A stretch of DNA of 41,262 bases from Hydrogenophaga pseudoflava NBRC 102511 (GTDB lineage Bacteria > Pseudomonadota > Gammaproteobacteria > Burkholderiales > Burkholderiaceae_C). Below are positions 28,343 through 37,736 of the stretch, piece after piece. Below the pieces are notes generated by a model that was given only the letters and a program-made list of their open reading frames with translations, was not told the origin of the DNA and searched no databases. Position numbers and translations under genes: made by a program. The stretch lies in NCBI RefSeq assembly GCF_001592285.1, contig NZ_BCWQ01000022.1, positions 1 to 41,262 of the forward strand, written 5' to 3'. Positions within the stretch are counted from its first letter, which is position 1, and each line of letters starts with the position of its first letter.

Positions 28343-28897
28343 TCAATGACCCTCGAAATGCACCAGCGTGAAGAGGGGCAGGCCGGAGTCGAGCAGTTTG
28401 CGTGAACCGCCGAGTTCCGGCAGATCCACGATGGCCGCCCCTTCGATCACCTCGGCCCCCAGCTTCTCCAGCAGGCGGCGACCAGCCATCATGGTGCCGC
28501 CGGTGGCGATCAGGTCGTCGATCAGCAGCACACGGTCGCCGGTCTTCACCGCATCGGTGTGCAGTTCGACCGTGGCGCTGCCGTACTCCAGCTCGTAGGT
28601 CTCCTCCACCGTGGTGAAGGGCAGCTTGCCCTTCTTGCGGATCGGCACGAAGCCGACACCCAGCTCGTAGGCCAGCACCGAACCGATGATGAAGCCGCGG
28701 GCATCAAGCCCCGCCACCACGGAGGGCCGCAGCGACGGGTCCATGTAGCGGTGCACGAAGGTGTCGATCAGCACCCGGAAGACCCGCGGGTTCTGCAGCA
28801 GCGGCGTGATGTCACGGAACTGCACGCCCGGCGCGGGCCAGTCGGGCACGGTGCGGATGTGGCTCTTGAGGAAGGCGGTGGTGTCCATGGAAGCCAT
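28343..28897 (-). CDS. apt: adenine phosphoribosyltransferase
   Basis: 184 residues. The PRPP-binding loop is [29 protein letters not shown] and [11 protein letters not shown] are family signatures. It converts adenine and PRPP to AMP in purine salvage. Starts at 28897 (MASMDTTAF) or 28888 (MDTTAF) are both possible; neither has a strong ribosome-binding site. The 22-bp gap to the metallo-hydrolase stop would allow co-transcription. Confidence 0.95.
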   Translation of the reverse strand: MASMDTTAFLKSHIRTVPDWPAPGVQFRDITPLLQNPRVFRVLIDTFVHRYMDPSLRPSVVAGLDARGFIIGSVLAYELGVGFVPIRKKGKLPFTTVEETYELEYGSATVELHTDAVKTGDRVLLIDDLIATGGTMMAGRRLLEKLGAEVIEGAAIVDLPELGGSRKLLDSGLPLFTLVHFEGH

Positions 28898-28919
28898 TAT
28901 GAAGACACCGCCGCCGCGC

Positions 28920-29885
28920 TCAGGCGACGGGTTTGAACTGGTAGCCGCTGCCCGCGGTCTCGATGGTGCCCAACGCCGGGAATGGGAAGTGGTAGCCGCC
29001 TGCCGTCACCTTGTCCTTGACCAGCATGTCGAACACGCGGCGGCGGGTCTGGCGGGCCAGTTCGGCGTCCATGTCGAACTGCACCGCCCAGTCGGGGCTG
29101 CGCGCGAACAGCGAGGGCACGTTGGTCAGGTCGGCCACGTACATGAACCTCTGACCCTCGGACTGCACCGACACCATGCTCATGCCCGGCGTGTGACCGA
29201 ACGCCGCCTCGGCCCTGATGCCGGGCGCGAGTTCCTGGCCGGGCTCGTACTTCACCAGGATGTCGGCCGGCAGGCTGCCGATGACTTTGCGAGCGTTCTC
29301 GAAGGCGCCTTTGGCGGCAGGGGGCGCCGCGTTCATCTTCGCGTCGTCGAACCAGAAGGCGTGTTCCGGCGCCGGCACGTGCACCTTGGCCTTGGGAAAG
29401 GCCAGCGAACCGTCCTTCTTGCGCAGGCCGTTGATGTGGTCGCCGTGGTAGTGACTGATGACCACGTGGTCGACGTCTTCGGGCTTGAAGCCGGCGGCGA
29501 CCAGCTGCGCCGCGAGCTTGCCGGTGGTCGGCGGTCCGTTGTCGGCAAAGCCGGTGTCCAGCAGGAAGCGCCCCGCCGGGCTGACCACCAGAAAGGGCGT
29601 GAACGGGATGTCGACGTAATCGGTGGGCAGGTTTTGCGAGGCCAGCAGCGACTTGACCTGCTCCAGCGGCACGTTGCGCACGAACTCCTCGCCCAGCGGG
29701 CGGCGCAGCGCACCGTCGTTGAGCGCAATCACCTCCATCGCGCCCAGCTTCATGCGCTTGACGCCATTGGCCGGCAGCATCGGCGGGCCAAAGTTCGGCG
29801 TGGTCTGTTGCGACCACACGGACGAGAAGGTCAAGGCAGCGGTGCCGGCGATGCCGGCGCCCAGAAAGGCGCGTCGATCCAACAT
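28920..29885 (-). CDS. Tat-exported metallo-beta-lactamase-fold hydrolase
   Basis: 321 residues. The N-terminus [20 protein letters not shown] is a twin-arginine-type signal (DRRAFL then a hydrophobic stretch), pointing to the periplasm. The metal site is HYHGDH (145-150), with [11 protein letters not shown] before it and HTPGMSMV and YVADLTN after it, as in zinc hydrolases of the MBL superfamily. The substrate is unknown. GGAG lies seven bases before the ATG. A class B beta-lactamase is unlikely; the motif spacing fits the lactonase/glyoxalase-like branches better. Confidence 0.8.
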   Translation of the reverse strand: MLDRRAFLGAGIAGTAALTFSSVWSQQTTPNFGPPMLPANGVKRMKLGAMEVIALNDGALRRPLGEEFVRNVPLEQVKSLLASQNLPTDYVDIPFTPFLVVSPAGRFLLDTGFADNGPPTTGKLAAQLVAAGFKPEDVDHVVISHYHGDHINGLRKKDGSLAFPKAKVHVPAPEHAFWFDDAKMNAAPPAAKGAFENARKVIGSLPADILVKYEPGQELAPGIRAEAAFGHTPGMSMVSVQSEGQRFMYVADLTNVPSLFARSPDWAVQFDMDAELARQTRRRVFDMLVKDKVTAGGYHFPFPALGTIETAGSGYQFKPVA

Positions 29886-29964
29886 TTCGGTCTCCAGTGG
29901 GGTGGGTGCAAAGACCGCATTAAAGACCGACCGGTTGCAAGCGAAACCGTATGGTCACAAAAAC

Positions 29965-29975
29965 ATTACCGTAAT
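29965..29975. promoter_or_regulatory. 11-bp palindrome ATTAC-C-GTAAT upstream of the metallo-hydrolase gene
   Basis: A perfect odd-length palindrome in the 113-bp gap between the antiporter stop and the hydrolase start, 80 bp before the start. Its short arms and AT content are like operators of TetR/MarR/LysR-type regulators. No regulator gene lies next to it. Confidence 0.35.
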
Positions 29976-29998
29976 AAGGACTTTTGCGGTCGGCCGCC

Positions 29999-31990
29999 TC
30001 AGGCCTTGCCGGAGAGGAGCTTTTCCTCGGCCAGGGCGAGCGCGGGTGCCTTGCCGCTGAGCACCAGGGTGTCGCCGCCATCGAGCACGGTGGTGTCGTC
30101 AAACGGCGTGTTCTGGCCTCCGGCGCGACGCAGGCTGGCCACGCGCACGCCCATGGCCTCCAGCGCCACACTGCCCAGCGTTCGACCCACCTTGCGCCCG
30201 CCCGGCGGAATCGTCACCGTCGACAGCCGTTCGTGTTCGGCTTCCTCCGCACTGCTGTCATCGGCGCCGTGGAAGTAGCCCTTGAGCAGGCTGTAGCGGG
30301 CGTCGCGCTGGTCCTGCACCACCCGGATCACGCGCCGCATTGGAACGCCCACCAGCGCCAGCGCGTGGCTGGCCAGCATCAGGCTGGCCTCGATCGCTTC
30401 GGGCACCACCTCGGTGGCGCCGGCGGCGCGCAGCTTGCCGTCGTCGACATCATCGATGGTGCGCACCACCACCGGCACCTGCGGTGCGTGTTCGTGCGCG
30501 TGATGCAGGACCTTGAGCGCGCTGGCGGTCTCGATGTAGGTGATGACCACCGCGCTGGCGCGGTGCAGGCCGGCGGCCATGAGCGCCTGCAGCCGTGCCG
30601 CGTCACCGAACACCACGGAATGGCCGGCGGCGGCGGCCTGGCGCACCCGGTCCGGGTCCAGGTCCAGTGCCATGTAGGGGATGCCTTCGGCCTCCAGCAG
30701 CCGCGCCAGGTTCTGGCCGCAGCGGCCGTAGCCGCAGATGATCACGTGCTTGTCGGCGTTGATCGAGCGGCGCGCGATGCTGGTCATCTGCACCGACTGC
30801 ATCAGCCAGTCGCTGCCCACCACGCGGGTGACGATGTCGTTGGTGTACTGGATGATGAAGGGCGTGGCGAGCATGGAGATCACCATGCTCGCCAGGATGG
30901 GGTTGAACAGCGCGGGCGGCACCAGCTGGTGCTGCCCGGCCAGCGACAGCAGCACCAGGCCGAACTCGCCGGCCTGGCACAGGTAGAGGCCGGTGCGCAG
31001 GGCGGTGCCCATGGGTGCGCCGAACAGCCGCGTCAGGCTGGTGATCATGCCGATCTTGAACGCCAGCGAGAGCGAGAGCAGCAACAACACGAGCGGCCAG
31101 CGCTCCAGCACCAGACGCCAGTCCAGCAGCATGCCGATGGTGATGAAGAACAGGCCCAGCAGCACGTCGTGGAAGGGCCGGATGTCGGTCTCCACCTGGT
31201 GCTTGTATTCGGTCTCCGAGATCAGCATGCCGGCGACGAAGGCACCCAGCGCCAGCGACAGGCCCGCGTGTTCGGTCATCCATGCCAGGCCCAGCGTGAT
31301 CAGCAGCAGGTTGAGCATGAACAGCTCGTCGCTCTTGCGCCGCGCCACCAGGGTCAGCCACCAGCGCATCAGCTTCTGTCCGCCGGTCAGCAGGATGCCC
31401 AGCAGCACAGTGGCCTTGAGCAGGGCGATGCCCAGCGCCTTGAACAGCTCGTCGGGCGGCGAACCCAGGGCCGGGATCAGCACCAGCAGAGGTACCACGG
31501 CCAGGTCCTGGAACAGCAGGATGCCGACCACGCGCTTGCCATGCTCGGACTCCAGCTCCAGCCGCTCGGCCACCAGCTTGATCACGATGGCGGTGCTGCT
31601 CATGGCCATCACGCCGCCCAGGGCCAGCGCCATCTGCCATTCCATCTTCCACCAGGTCGGCAGGAACCAGCCCAGCGCCAGCGAGGCCAGGGTGGTCAGC
31701 AGCACGGTCAGCACCACCTGGGACAGGCCCAGCCCGAACACGTGGCGCTTCATGGCGCGCAGCTTGGGCAGGCTGAACTCCAGTCCGATCACGAACATCA
31801 GGAACACCACGCCGAACTCGGCCAGGTAGCGCAGGCCCTGCGAGTTCTGGGCCAGCGCCAGTGCATTCGGACCGATCACCACGCCGACCACCAGATAACC
31901 CAGCATGGGCGGCAGCCGCAGCATGCGGCAGCCGACCACGCCCAGCACGGCCGCCAGCAGGTACAGCAGGGTGATGTCCAGGGAATTCAT
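29999..31990 (-). CDS. Kef-type K+/H+ antiporter (CPA2) with RCK/TrkA regulatory domains
   Basis: 663 residues. Residues 1-385 carry about a dozen membrane segments of the CPA2 exchanger fold, with LGYLVVGVVIGPNAL near 31-45, FLMFVIGLEFSLPKLR and FQDLAVVPLL. Residues about 405-540 form a Rossmann RCK_N domain (HVIICGYGRCGQNLARLL) and the end is a TrkA_C domain. It probably exports K+ in exchange for protons under electrophile or osmotic stress, as KefB/KefC do. The ATG at 31990 gives the family start; the frame is open to 32017. It is divergent from kdsD with only 41 bp between, so the two share a promoter region. Confidence 0.9.
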   Translation of the reverse strand: MNSLDITLLYLLAAVLGVVGCRMLRLPPMLGYLVVGVVIGPNALALAQNSQGLRYLAEFGVVFLMFVIGLEFSLPKLRAMKRHVFGLGLSQVVLTVLLTTLASLALGWFLPTWWKMEWQMALALGGVMAMSSTAIVIKLVAERLELESEHGKRVVGILLFQDLAVVPLLVLIPALGSPPDELFKALGIALLKATVLLGILLTGGQKLMRWWLTLVARRKSDELFMLNLLLITLGLAWMTEHAGLSLALGAFVAGMLISETEYKHQVETDIRPFHDVLLGLFFITIGMLLDWRLVLERWPLVLLLLSLSLAFKIGMITSLTRLFGAPMGTALRTGLYLCQAGEFGLVLLSLAGQHQLVPPALFNPILASMVISMLATPFIIQYTNDIVTRVVGSDWLMQSVQMTSIARRSINADKHVIICGYGRCGQNLARLLEAEGIPYMALDLDPDRVRQAAAAGHSVVFGDAARLQALMAAGLHRASAVVITYIETASALKVLHHAHEHAPQVPVVVRTIDDVDDGKLRAAGATEVVPEAIEASLMLASHALALVGVPMRRVIRVVQDQRDARYSLLKGYFHGADDSSAEEAEHERLSTVTIPPGGRKVGRTLGSVALEAMGVRVASLRRAGGQNTPFDDTTVLDGGDTLVLSGKAPALALAEEKLLSGKA

Positions 31991-32031
31991 GCGCCCTGAT
32001 GGTAATGGGTGCCCCACGCGATAATCCGCCT

Positions 32032-33030
32032 ATGAGCACGGCCCTTTCCCTAGAAGCCACGCGCCTGCTGGCGATGGCGCGCGAGACCCTTCAGATCGAG
32101 GCCGAGGCGGTGACGGCGCTGGCCGGCCGGCTCGACGAGCGATTCGCCGATGCGGTGCGCTGCCTGCTGGCCTGCACGGGCCGCGTGGTGGTCACCGGCA
32201 TGGGCAAGAGCGGCCACATCGGCCGCAAGCTCGCCGCCACCCTGGCCTCGACCGGCACGCCCGCCATGTTCGTGCACCCGGCCGAAGCTAGCCACGGCGA
32301 CCTGGGCATGATCACGCCCGCCGACGTGGTGCTGGGCATCAGCAACAGCGGCGAGAGCGACGAGCTGTCGGCCATCCTGCCGCTGATCAAGCGCATGGGT
32401 GTGCCCTTGGTCGCCTTCACCGGCCGGCCGGATTCGACCCTGGCCCGCCACGCCGATGTGGTGCTGGACACCGCGGTCGCGCGGGAGGCCTGTCCGCACA
32501 ACCTCGCGCCCACGGCCAGCACCACCGCACAGCTGGCGCTGGGCGACGCGCTCGCGGTGGCGCTGCTGAACGCCCGGGGCTTCAAGGCCGACGACTTCGC
32601 CCGTTCCCACCCGGGCGGATCGCTGGGGCGCAAGCTGCTGACCCATGTCAGCGACGTGATGCGCAGCGGCGACGACGTGCCGCGTGTGACCCTTGATGTG
32701 CCGCTGATGGGCCTGATGCGCGAGATGAGCGCCAAGGGGCTGGGCATGAGCGCCGTGGTCGACGGGGACGGGCAGGTGCTGGGCATCTTCACCGACGGCG
32801 ACCTGCGGCGGGTCATCGAGCGCACCGGCAACAGCACCGACCTGCGGGCGTTGAGCGCCGGGGACGTGATGCATCCGAACCCGCGCACCGTGCGTGCCGA
32901 TGCGCTGGCGGTCGAAGCGGCCGACCTGATGGAAGCCAGCCGCATCACCAGCGTGCTGGTGGTCGACGACACCGGCGCCCTGGTGGGCGCCCTCAACAGC
33001 AACGACCTGATGCGGGCGAAAGTCATCTGA
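32032..33030 (+). CDS. kdsD: D-arabinose 5-phosphate isomerase
   Basis: 332 residues: a SIS domain (about 30-190, with GMGKSGHIGRKLAATL, SNSGESDELSAIL and SHPGGSLGRKLL) and two CBS domains (about 210-330). It makes arabinose 5-phosphate for Kdo synthesis, the inner core sugar of lipopolysaccharide. It starts the kdsD-kdsC-lptC-SDR cluster; kdsC begins 25 bp after its stop. Confidence 0.95.
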   Translation: MSTALSLEATRLLAMARETLQIEAEAVTALAGRLDERFADAVRCLLACTGRVVVTGMGKSGHIGRKLAATLASTGTPAMFVHPAEASHGDLGMITPADVVLGISNSGESDELSAILPLIKRMGVPLVAFTGRPDSTLARHADVVLDTAVAREACPHNLAPTASTTAQLALGDALAVALLNARGFKADDFARSHPGGSLGRKLLTHVSDVMRSGDDVPRVTLDVPLMGLMREMSAKGLGMSAVVDGDGQVLGIFTDGDLRRVIERTGNSTDLRALSAGDVMHPNPRTVRADALAVEAADLMEASRITSVLVVDDTGALVGALNSNDLMRAKVI

Positions 33031-33055
33031 GCCGGCCACCCGTTAGCATTGCCGG

Positions 33056-33622
33056 ATGTCCGAGAACCTGCCGCCCTTGCGCCCCGTGCTGAACATTGAT
33101 CCCGAGTTGCTGCTGCGGGCGCAGCCGGTGCGCGTGGTGTTCTTCGATGTCGACGGGGTGCTCACCGACGGCGGCCTGTATTTCGGCGAGTCGGGCGAAG
33201 CGCTCAAGCGCTTTCACACGCTCGATGGCCACGGCATCAAGCTGCTGCAGCGCGCGGGCATCACGCCTGCCGTGGTCAGCGGCCGCGACTCCCTGGCGCT
33301 GCGGGCCCGGTTGTCCGCCCTGGGCGTGCGCCACACCCGCTTTGGCACCGAGGACAAGCGCCCCGCCGCCGAGGCCATCCTGGCCGAACTGGGCCTGGAC
33401 TGGTCGGCCGCTGCCGCCATGGGGGACGACTGGCCGGACCTGCCCATGCTGCGCCGTGTGGCCTTCGCCTGCGTCCCGCCGACCGCCCATCCCGAGGTGC
33501 TGGCGCTGGCCCATCATGTGACGCAGCGCCTGCCCGGTGCCGGGGCCGTGCGCGAGCTGTGCGACCTGCTGCTGGTGGCGCGAGGTGCCTATGCGGTGGA
33601 GCTGGAGGCGGCGGCGCGATGA
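33056..33622 (+). CDS. kdsC: 3-deoxy-D-manno-octulosonate 8-phosphate phosphatase
   Basis: 188 residues, HAD superfamily C0 type: FFDVDGVLTDGGLYFG (catalytic Asp pair), VVSGRDS, K in TEDKRPAAEAI and GDDWPDLPML. It dephosphorylates Kdo-8-phosphate to Kdo. The stop overlaps lptC as ATGA, so the two are coupled. Confidence 0.95.
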   Translation: MSENLPPLRPVLNIDPELLLRAQPVRVVFFDVDGVLTDGGLYFGESGEALKRFHTLDGHGIKLLQRAGITPAVVSGRDSLALRARLSALGVRHTRFGTEDKRPAAEAILAELGLDWSAAAAMGDDWPDLPMLRRVAFACVPPTAHPEVLALAHHVTQRLPGAGAVRELCDLLLVARGAYAVELEAAAR

Positions 33623-34263
33623 ACACCGCAACCCTGCCGGGGGCCTCTTCTGGCCGCCACAGCTTCTCTCGCTGGTGGGACCGGATGTCCATCTACCTGC
33701 CCGTGCTGCTCATGATGCTGCTGGCGCTGGCCTCGTACTGGCTGTTGCGGGCGACCCCGATCCCCGAAGAGCCCGGGCCCAAGCCCGAGGTGACCCATGA
33801 GCCCGATTACTTCATGCAGCGCTTTTCGGTCAAGGTGTTCGAGCCGAGCGGGACACTGAAGACCGAGCTGTACGGCACGGCGGCGCGGCACCATCCCGAC
33901 GTCGGGACCCTGGTGGTGGATGCCGCCCGCGTGCGCTCCTTCGGGCAGCAGCGCCAGCTCTCCACCGCCACGGCCCGGCAGATCACCAGCAACGACGAGG
34001 GCACGGTGTTTGTGCTGGAGGGCAACGCCGCCGTGGTCCGTCAGGCCGGCAAAGGCGTCAACGGGGAACCGTTGCCGCGGCTGGAATTTCACGGCGAGTA
34101 CCTGCGGGTGAGCACCGAGCCGGAGCACATCATGTCCGACCAGCCAGTGCTGCTGGTGCGCGATCAGGACCAGATCACGGCCGACAACCTCGACTATGCG
34201 GGCGACGCCCGTGTGGCGGTGCTCACGGGCCACGTGCGCGCCTTGTTCGCCCCCCGCCCATGA
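33619..34263 (+). CDS. lptC: LPS export ABC transporter periplasmic protein LptC
   Basis: 214 residues. One N-terminal membrane segment (about 23-46, including YLPVLLMMLLALASYWLL) anchors a periplasmic beta-jellyroll domain (DYFMQRFSVKVFEPSG, TARQITSNDEGTVFVLEG, ending at the transporter bridge). It passes LPS from LptB2FG to LptA. lptA and lptB, which often follow, are absent here; a short-chain dehydrogenase follows instead, overlapping by 4 bp. Confidence 0.92.
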   Translation: MNTATLPGASSGRHSFSRWWDRMSIYLPVLLMMLLALASYWLLRATPIPEEPGPKPEVTHEPDYFMQRFSVKVFEPSGTLKTELYGTAARHHPDVGTLVVDAARVRSFGQQRQLSTATARQITSNDEGTVFVLEGNAAVVRQAGKGVNGEPLPRLEFHGEYLRVSTEPEHIMSDQPVLLVRDQDQITADNLDYAGDARVAVLTGHVRALFAPRP

Positions 34264-35069
34264 GCAGCGTGCCAGGCACCAGCGCGCCGCTGGCCTTCAT
34301 CACCGGCGCTTCCAGCGGTATCGGTCAGGCGCTTGCCTTGCGCTGTGCCCGCGCCGGTTACCGGCTGGCCCTGGTGGCCCGACGCAGCGAAGAGCTGCAG
34401 GCCTGGGTGGACGCGCAGGGCTGGGACGCCCAGCGCTGCCGCGTCTACCGGGCCGATGTGGCCGACATCGATGGCATCGTGCAGGCCGGCCTGAGCTGCC
34501 TCGAGCAGCAGGGCGTGCCCGAGGTGGTGGTGGCCAACGCCGGCATCAGCATCGGCATGGACACCACCGAGCGCGAGGATCTGGCGGTGATGGCGCGCAC
34601 CTTTGCCACCAACAACACCGGGATGGCCGCCACCTTCCATCCCTTCGTGGCGGACATGCGCGCGCGCGGCAGCGGGCGGCTGGTCGGCATCGCCAGCGTG
34701 GCGGCGATCCGGGGCCTGCCGGGGCACGGGGCCTACTGCGCCAGCAAGGCCGCCGTGGTGGCCTATTGCGAAAGCCTGCGCGGTGAGCTGCGGGGCAGCG
34801 GTGTGCGTGTGGTGACCTTGCTGCCGGGCTATGTGGACACGCCGCTGACCCGCGAGAACCGCTATGCGATGCCGTTTCTGCTCAGCCCCGAGGTGTTTGC
34901 CGACCGGGCCTTCGCCGCGATCGAGGCCGGCAGCAGCTACCGCGTCATTCCCTGGCAGATGGGGATGGTGGCCAAGCTGTTGCGGCTGTTGCCCAACGCC
35001 TGGTTCGACCGGCTGCTGGCGGGGCGTGCGCGCAAGCACCGCCAGGGCCAGGGCAAGCCGGCGTCCTGA
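34260..35069 (+). CDS. short-chain dehydrogenase/reductase
   Basis: 269 residues, classical SDR: the cofactor motif TGASSGIG (16-23), NAG in VVANAGISIG, catalytic Ser in IASVAAIRG and YCASK as the Tyr-x-x-x-Lys pair. Arg residues after the second strand (VARRSEEL) suggest NADP(H). The substrate is unknown. Its start overlaps lptC, so it is co-transcribed with LPS genes; a role in envelope metabolism is inferred from that only. Confidence 0.9.
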   Translation: MSSVPGTSAPLAFITGASSGIGQALALRCARAGYRLALVARRSEELQAWVDAQGWDAQRCRVYRADVADIDGIVQAGLSCLEQQGVPEVVVANAGISIGMDTTEREDLAVMARTFATNNTGMAATFHPFVADMRARGSGRLVGIASVAAIRGLPGHGAYCASKAAVVAYCESLRGELRGSGVRVVTLLPGYVDTPLTRENRYAMPFLLSPEVFADRAFAAIEAGSSYRVIPWQMGMVAKLLRLLPNAWFDRLLAGRARKHRQGQGKPAS

Positions 35070-35099
35070 CGCTGTTGGTTCACGGCGCCCCGGCATGAA

Positions 35100-35124
35100 A
35101 AAAGCCCCTCGTCGAGGGGCTTTT
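35100..35124. terminator. shared terminator between the SDR and RRM genes
   Basis: AAAAGCCCCT, loop CGTCG, AGGGGCTTTT: a 10-bp stem with A-run and T-run on either side, so it can end transcription from both convergent genes. It lies 31 bp after the SDR stop and 48 bp after the RRM stop on the other strand. Confidence 0.85.
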
Positions 35125-35172
35125 GTTCGGGGGCTTGCAGGCCTGTGTGGAGACCGGCCTGCCTGAGGGAAA

Positions 35173-35568
35173 TCAGTAACCGCCGCGACCGCCACCGCCT
35201 TCACGACGGCCGCCGTTGCCGTAGGGGCTGCGGAAACCGCCGTCGCCACCGCCACCGCCGTAGCCGCCTTCACGACGGCCGCCGCCGAAACCACCGCCAC
35301 CGGAGCGGGGGGGGCGCGGTTCCATGGGACGGGCTTCGTTGACCACCAGGCTGCGGCCGCCCAGCGACTGACCGTTCATGCCCTGGATGGCGGCCTGAGC
35401 TTCGGCATCGCTGCCCATCTCGACAAAGCCGAAACCCTTGGAGCGACCAGTGTCGCGCTCCATCATGACCTTGGCGCTGTTGACAGAGCCGAAGGCGCTG
35501 AAGGACTGTTGCAGGTCTTCGTCGCGCACGCTGTAGGGCAGGTTGCCCACGTACAGTTTGTTGCCCAT
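35173..35568 (-). CDS. glycine-rich RRM-domain RNA-binding protein
   Basis: 131 residues. One RRM (about 1-80) with RNP2 LYVGNLPY and RNP1 KGFGFVEM, then a tail of Gly/Arg/Tyr repeats (GGGGFGGGRREGGYGGGG). Such proteins bind single-stranded RNA and resemble plant and cyanobacterial cold-induced RNA-binding proteins; many betaproteobacteria carry one. AGGAG lies eight bases before the ATG. The frame is open to 35808 without family support; the 400-bp gap to metX also holds the promoter of this gene. Confidence 0.92.
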   Translation of the reverse strand: MGNKLYVGNLPYSVRDEDLQQSFSAFGSVNSAKVMMERDTGRSKGFGFVEMGSDAEAQAAIQGMNGQSLGGRSLVVNEARPMEPRPPRSGGGGFGGGRREGGYGGGGGDGGFRSPYGNGGRREGGGGRGGY

Positions 35569-35826
35569 GGTTGGGACTCCTAGAAACACAGAAAAAGATA
35601 GCGATGGAGCCCCGGCAGCAAACAATTCTGTAGCACGCGAAACCAACCGATCACTTGTTTTGCGCGCGTTTTGGACGCTCGCCGGGCCATTATGCGCCGT
35701 TTGTCTGAAAGCAAGTTCTTTTTTTGGGGGCGCCTCAAGCCGCCCTCCGCGCTGGTGCGCATTTGCAACACCGGATCTCCGCCAGGACCCTGTTGCGCGA
35801 CAGAACATGGGTCGTGGCCTTCCCTC

Positions 35827-35964
35827 TATACTGCTTCCCAGCGCCGATTTGTCCGGATTGCGGGCGCTCTACAAATACCGCTAAAGGGGGGACTCCCGGT
35901 CTCGCACCTTGCGGCACCGGGATTTCTGTTTTTGGGGCTTTGCCAGCCCCCGAGGTGAACCACC
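35827..35964 (+). promoter_or_regulatory. metX promoter and structured 5' leader (candidate attenuator)
   Basis: A -10-like TATACT lies at 35827-35832, with no clear -35. The leader of about 125 bases then holds three hairpins: AGCGCC/GGCGCT (35840-35845 and 35863-35868), CCCGGT/ACCGGG (35895-35900 and 35916-35921) followed by TTTCTGTTTTT, which is terminator-like, and GGGGCT/AGCCCC (35934-35939 and 35945-35950) directly before the GAGG ribosome-binding site. A terminator-like element before a methionine gene suggests attenuation or a riboswitch. I could not match it to a known SAM-binding class. Confidence 0.5.
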
Positions 35965-37134
35965 GTGATCGTCACACCACAAACCCAGCGCTTCGATGAG
36001 CCCCTGCCGCTCCGGAGTGGCGCGGTCCTGCCGGCCTATGAGCTGGTCTATGAAACCTACGGCAGCCTCAACGCCGACCGCTCCAACGCGGTGCTGATAT
36101 GCCACGCCCTGAACGCCAGCCACCACGTGGCCGGGCTGCACGCCGACGAGCGTGGCCAGCCGATCGCGCGCAGCGAAGGGTGGTGGCACAACATGATCGG
36201 CCCGGGCAAGTCGGTGGACACGAACCGCTGGTTCGTGATCGGCGTGAACAACATCGGCTCCTGCTTCGGCAGCACCGGCCCGACCCACACCAACCCGGCC
36301 ACCGGCCAGCCCTGGGGCGCCGACTTTCCGGTGGTGACGGTCGAAGACTGGGTCGATGCCCAGGCCCGGCTGCTCGACATCCTGGGCATCGGGCAGCTCG
36401 CCGCGGTCATGGGCGGCAGCCTGGGGGGCATGCAGACGCTGTCCTGGACGCTGCAGTACCCCGAGCGTGTGCGCCACGCGGTGGTGGTGGCCAGCGCGCC
36501 CAACCTCACGGCCGAGAACATTGCCTTCAACGAAGTGGCGCGCCGCGCCATCGTCACCGACCCGGACTTCCATGACGGCCACTACCTGCGCGCCGGCACG
36601 CTGCCGCGCCGCGGCCTGCGCATCGCCCGCATGATCGGCCACATCACCTATCTGAGCGACGACGTGATGAACGAGAAGTTCGGTCGCACGTTGCGGGCCG
36701 CCGATGGCGAAGACCCAGCAGCTGCTGCCGAACTGGCCTACCGGTATTCCACCCAAGACGTGGAGTTCCAGATTGAGAGCTACCTGCGATACCAGGGCGA
36801 CAAGTTCAGCGAGTACTTCGACGCCAACACCTACCTGCTCATCACACGCGCGCTGGACTACTTCGACCCGGCCCGCGAGTTTGACGGCAACCTCAGCGCG
36901 GCGCTGGCGCGGGCCCAGGCCAAGTTCCTGCTGGTGAGCTTCACCACCGACTGGCGCTTCTCGCCCGCGCGCTCGCGCGAGATCGTCAAGGCGCTGCTGG
37001 AGAACCGGCGCGACGTGAGCTACGCCGAGATCGACGCGCCGCACGGGCACGACGCTTTCCTGCTCGACGACCCGCGCTACCACGCGGCCGTGAAGGGCTA
37101 CTTCGAACAGACCATCGCCGGAGGTGTGCAATGA
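35965..37134 (+). CDS. metX: homoserine O-acetyltransferase (or O-succinyltransferase) MetX
   Basis: 389 residues, alpha/beta hydrolase fold. The nucleophile elbow is GGSLGGMQ with S152; TTDWRFSP carries the acid and PHGHDAFL the His of the triad. It acylates homoserine in methionine synthesis; betaproteobacterial MetX enzymes may use acetyl- or succinyl-CoA, which cannot be decided here. The start is a GTG at 35965 with GAGG nine bases upstream. The stop overlaps metW by 4 bp. Confidence 0.95.
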   Translation: MIVTPQTQRFDEPLPLRSGAVLPAYELVYETYGSLNADRSNAVLICHALNASHHVAGLHADERGQPIARSEGWWHNMIGPGKSVDTNRWFVIGVNNIGSCFGSTGPTHTNPATGQPWGADFPVVTVEDWVDAQARLLDILGIGQLAAVMGGSLGGMQTLSWTLQYPERVRHAVVVASAPNLTAENIAFNEVARRAIVTDPDFHDGHYLRAGTLPRRGLRIARMIGHITYLSDDVMNEKFGRTLRAADGEDPAAAAELAYRYSTQDVEFQIESYLRYQGDKFSEYFDANTYLLITRALDYFDPAREFDGNLSAALARAQAKFLLVSFTTDWRFSPARSREIVKALLENRRDVSYAEIDAPHGHDAFLLDDPRYHAAVKGYFEQTIAGGVQ

Positions 37135-37712
37135 GCGAGCGCCACCTGCTCGAATCCATCGCCCGGCTGGTGCCGCCGGGCTCGCGCGTGCTCGACCTCG
37201 GTTGCGGTGACGGCGCCCTGCTGGCCCACCTGCAGGCCACGCGCCAGTGCAGCGGCTATGGCGTCGAGATCGACGACGCCAAGGTGCACGCCTGCATCCG
37301 GCGAGGGGTCAACGTGCTGCAGCTCAACCTGGAGGACGGCCTCTCCATGTTCGGGGACGACGCCTTCGACGTGGTGCTGCAGATCGACACCCTGCAGCAC
37401 CTGCGCAACGCCGAAACCATGCTGCGCGAGACCGCCCGCGTGGGCCGCATCGGCATCGTGGCCTTTCCCAACTTCGCCCACTGGCCCAACCGACTGGCGG
37501 TGCTGCAGGGCCGCATGCCCGTGACCCGGCGCCTGCCCTACCAGTGGTACGACACGCCCAACATCCGTGTCGGCACCTACGCCGATTTCGAGGTGCTGGC
37601 GCGCAGCTGTGGCCTGACCGTGGACGACAGCTTCGGTCTGCAGGAGGACCGCGAGGTGCGCTTTGCGCCCAACCTGCTGGCCAGCACGGCGGTCTTCAAG
37701 TTCTCCAACTGA
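37131..37712 (+). CDS. metW: methionine biosynthesis protein MetW
   Basis: 193 residues, class I methyltransferase fold: [15 protein letters not shown] as the SAM loop, GYGVEIDD, and the family block [13 protein letters not shown] then [10 protein letters not shown]. MetW is required with MetX for homoserine acylation in several proteobacteria. Coupled to metX by an ATGA overlap. Confidence 0.95.
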   Translation: MSERHLLESIARLVPPGSRVLDLGCGDGALLAHLQATRQCSGYGVEIDDAKVHACIRRGVNVLQLNLEDGLSMFGDDAFDVVLQIDTLQHLRNAETMLRETARVGRIGIVAFPNFAHWPNRLAVLQGRMPVTRRLPYQWYDTPNIRVGTYADFEVLARSCGLTVDDSFGLQEDREVRFAPNLLASTAVFKFSN

Positions 37713-37736
37713 GTCCCGGGCCGGCGCTCAGCCGGC

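Noticed and set aside
29984..31999. 671-codon plus-strand frame opposite the antiporter gene
   Set aside because: Gln/His-rich antisense translation; the minus strand encodes a clear CPA2 antiporter with RCK domain.
35840..35960. known SAM or SAH riboswitch upstream of metX
   Set aside because: The hairpins do not match the conserved bases I remember for those classes, so I list it only as an unassigned leader.
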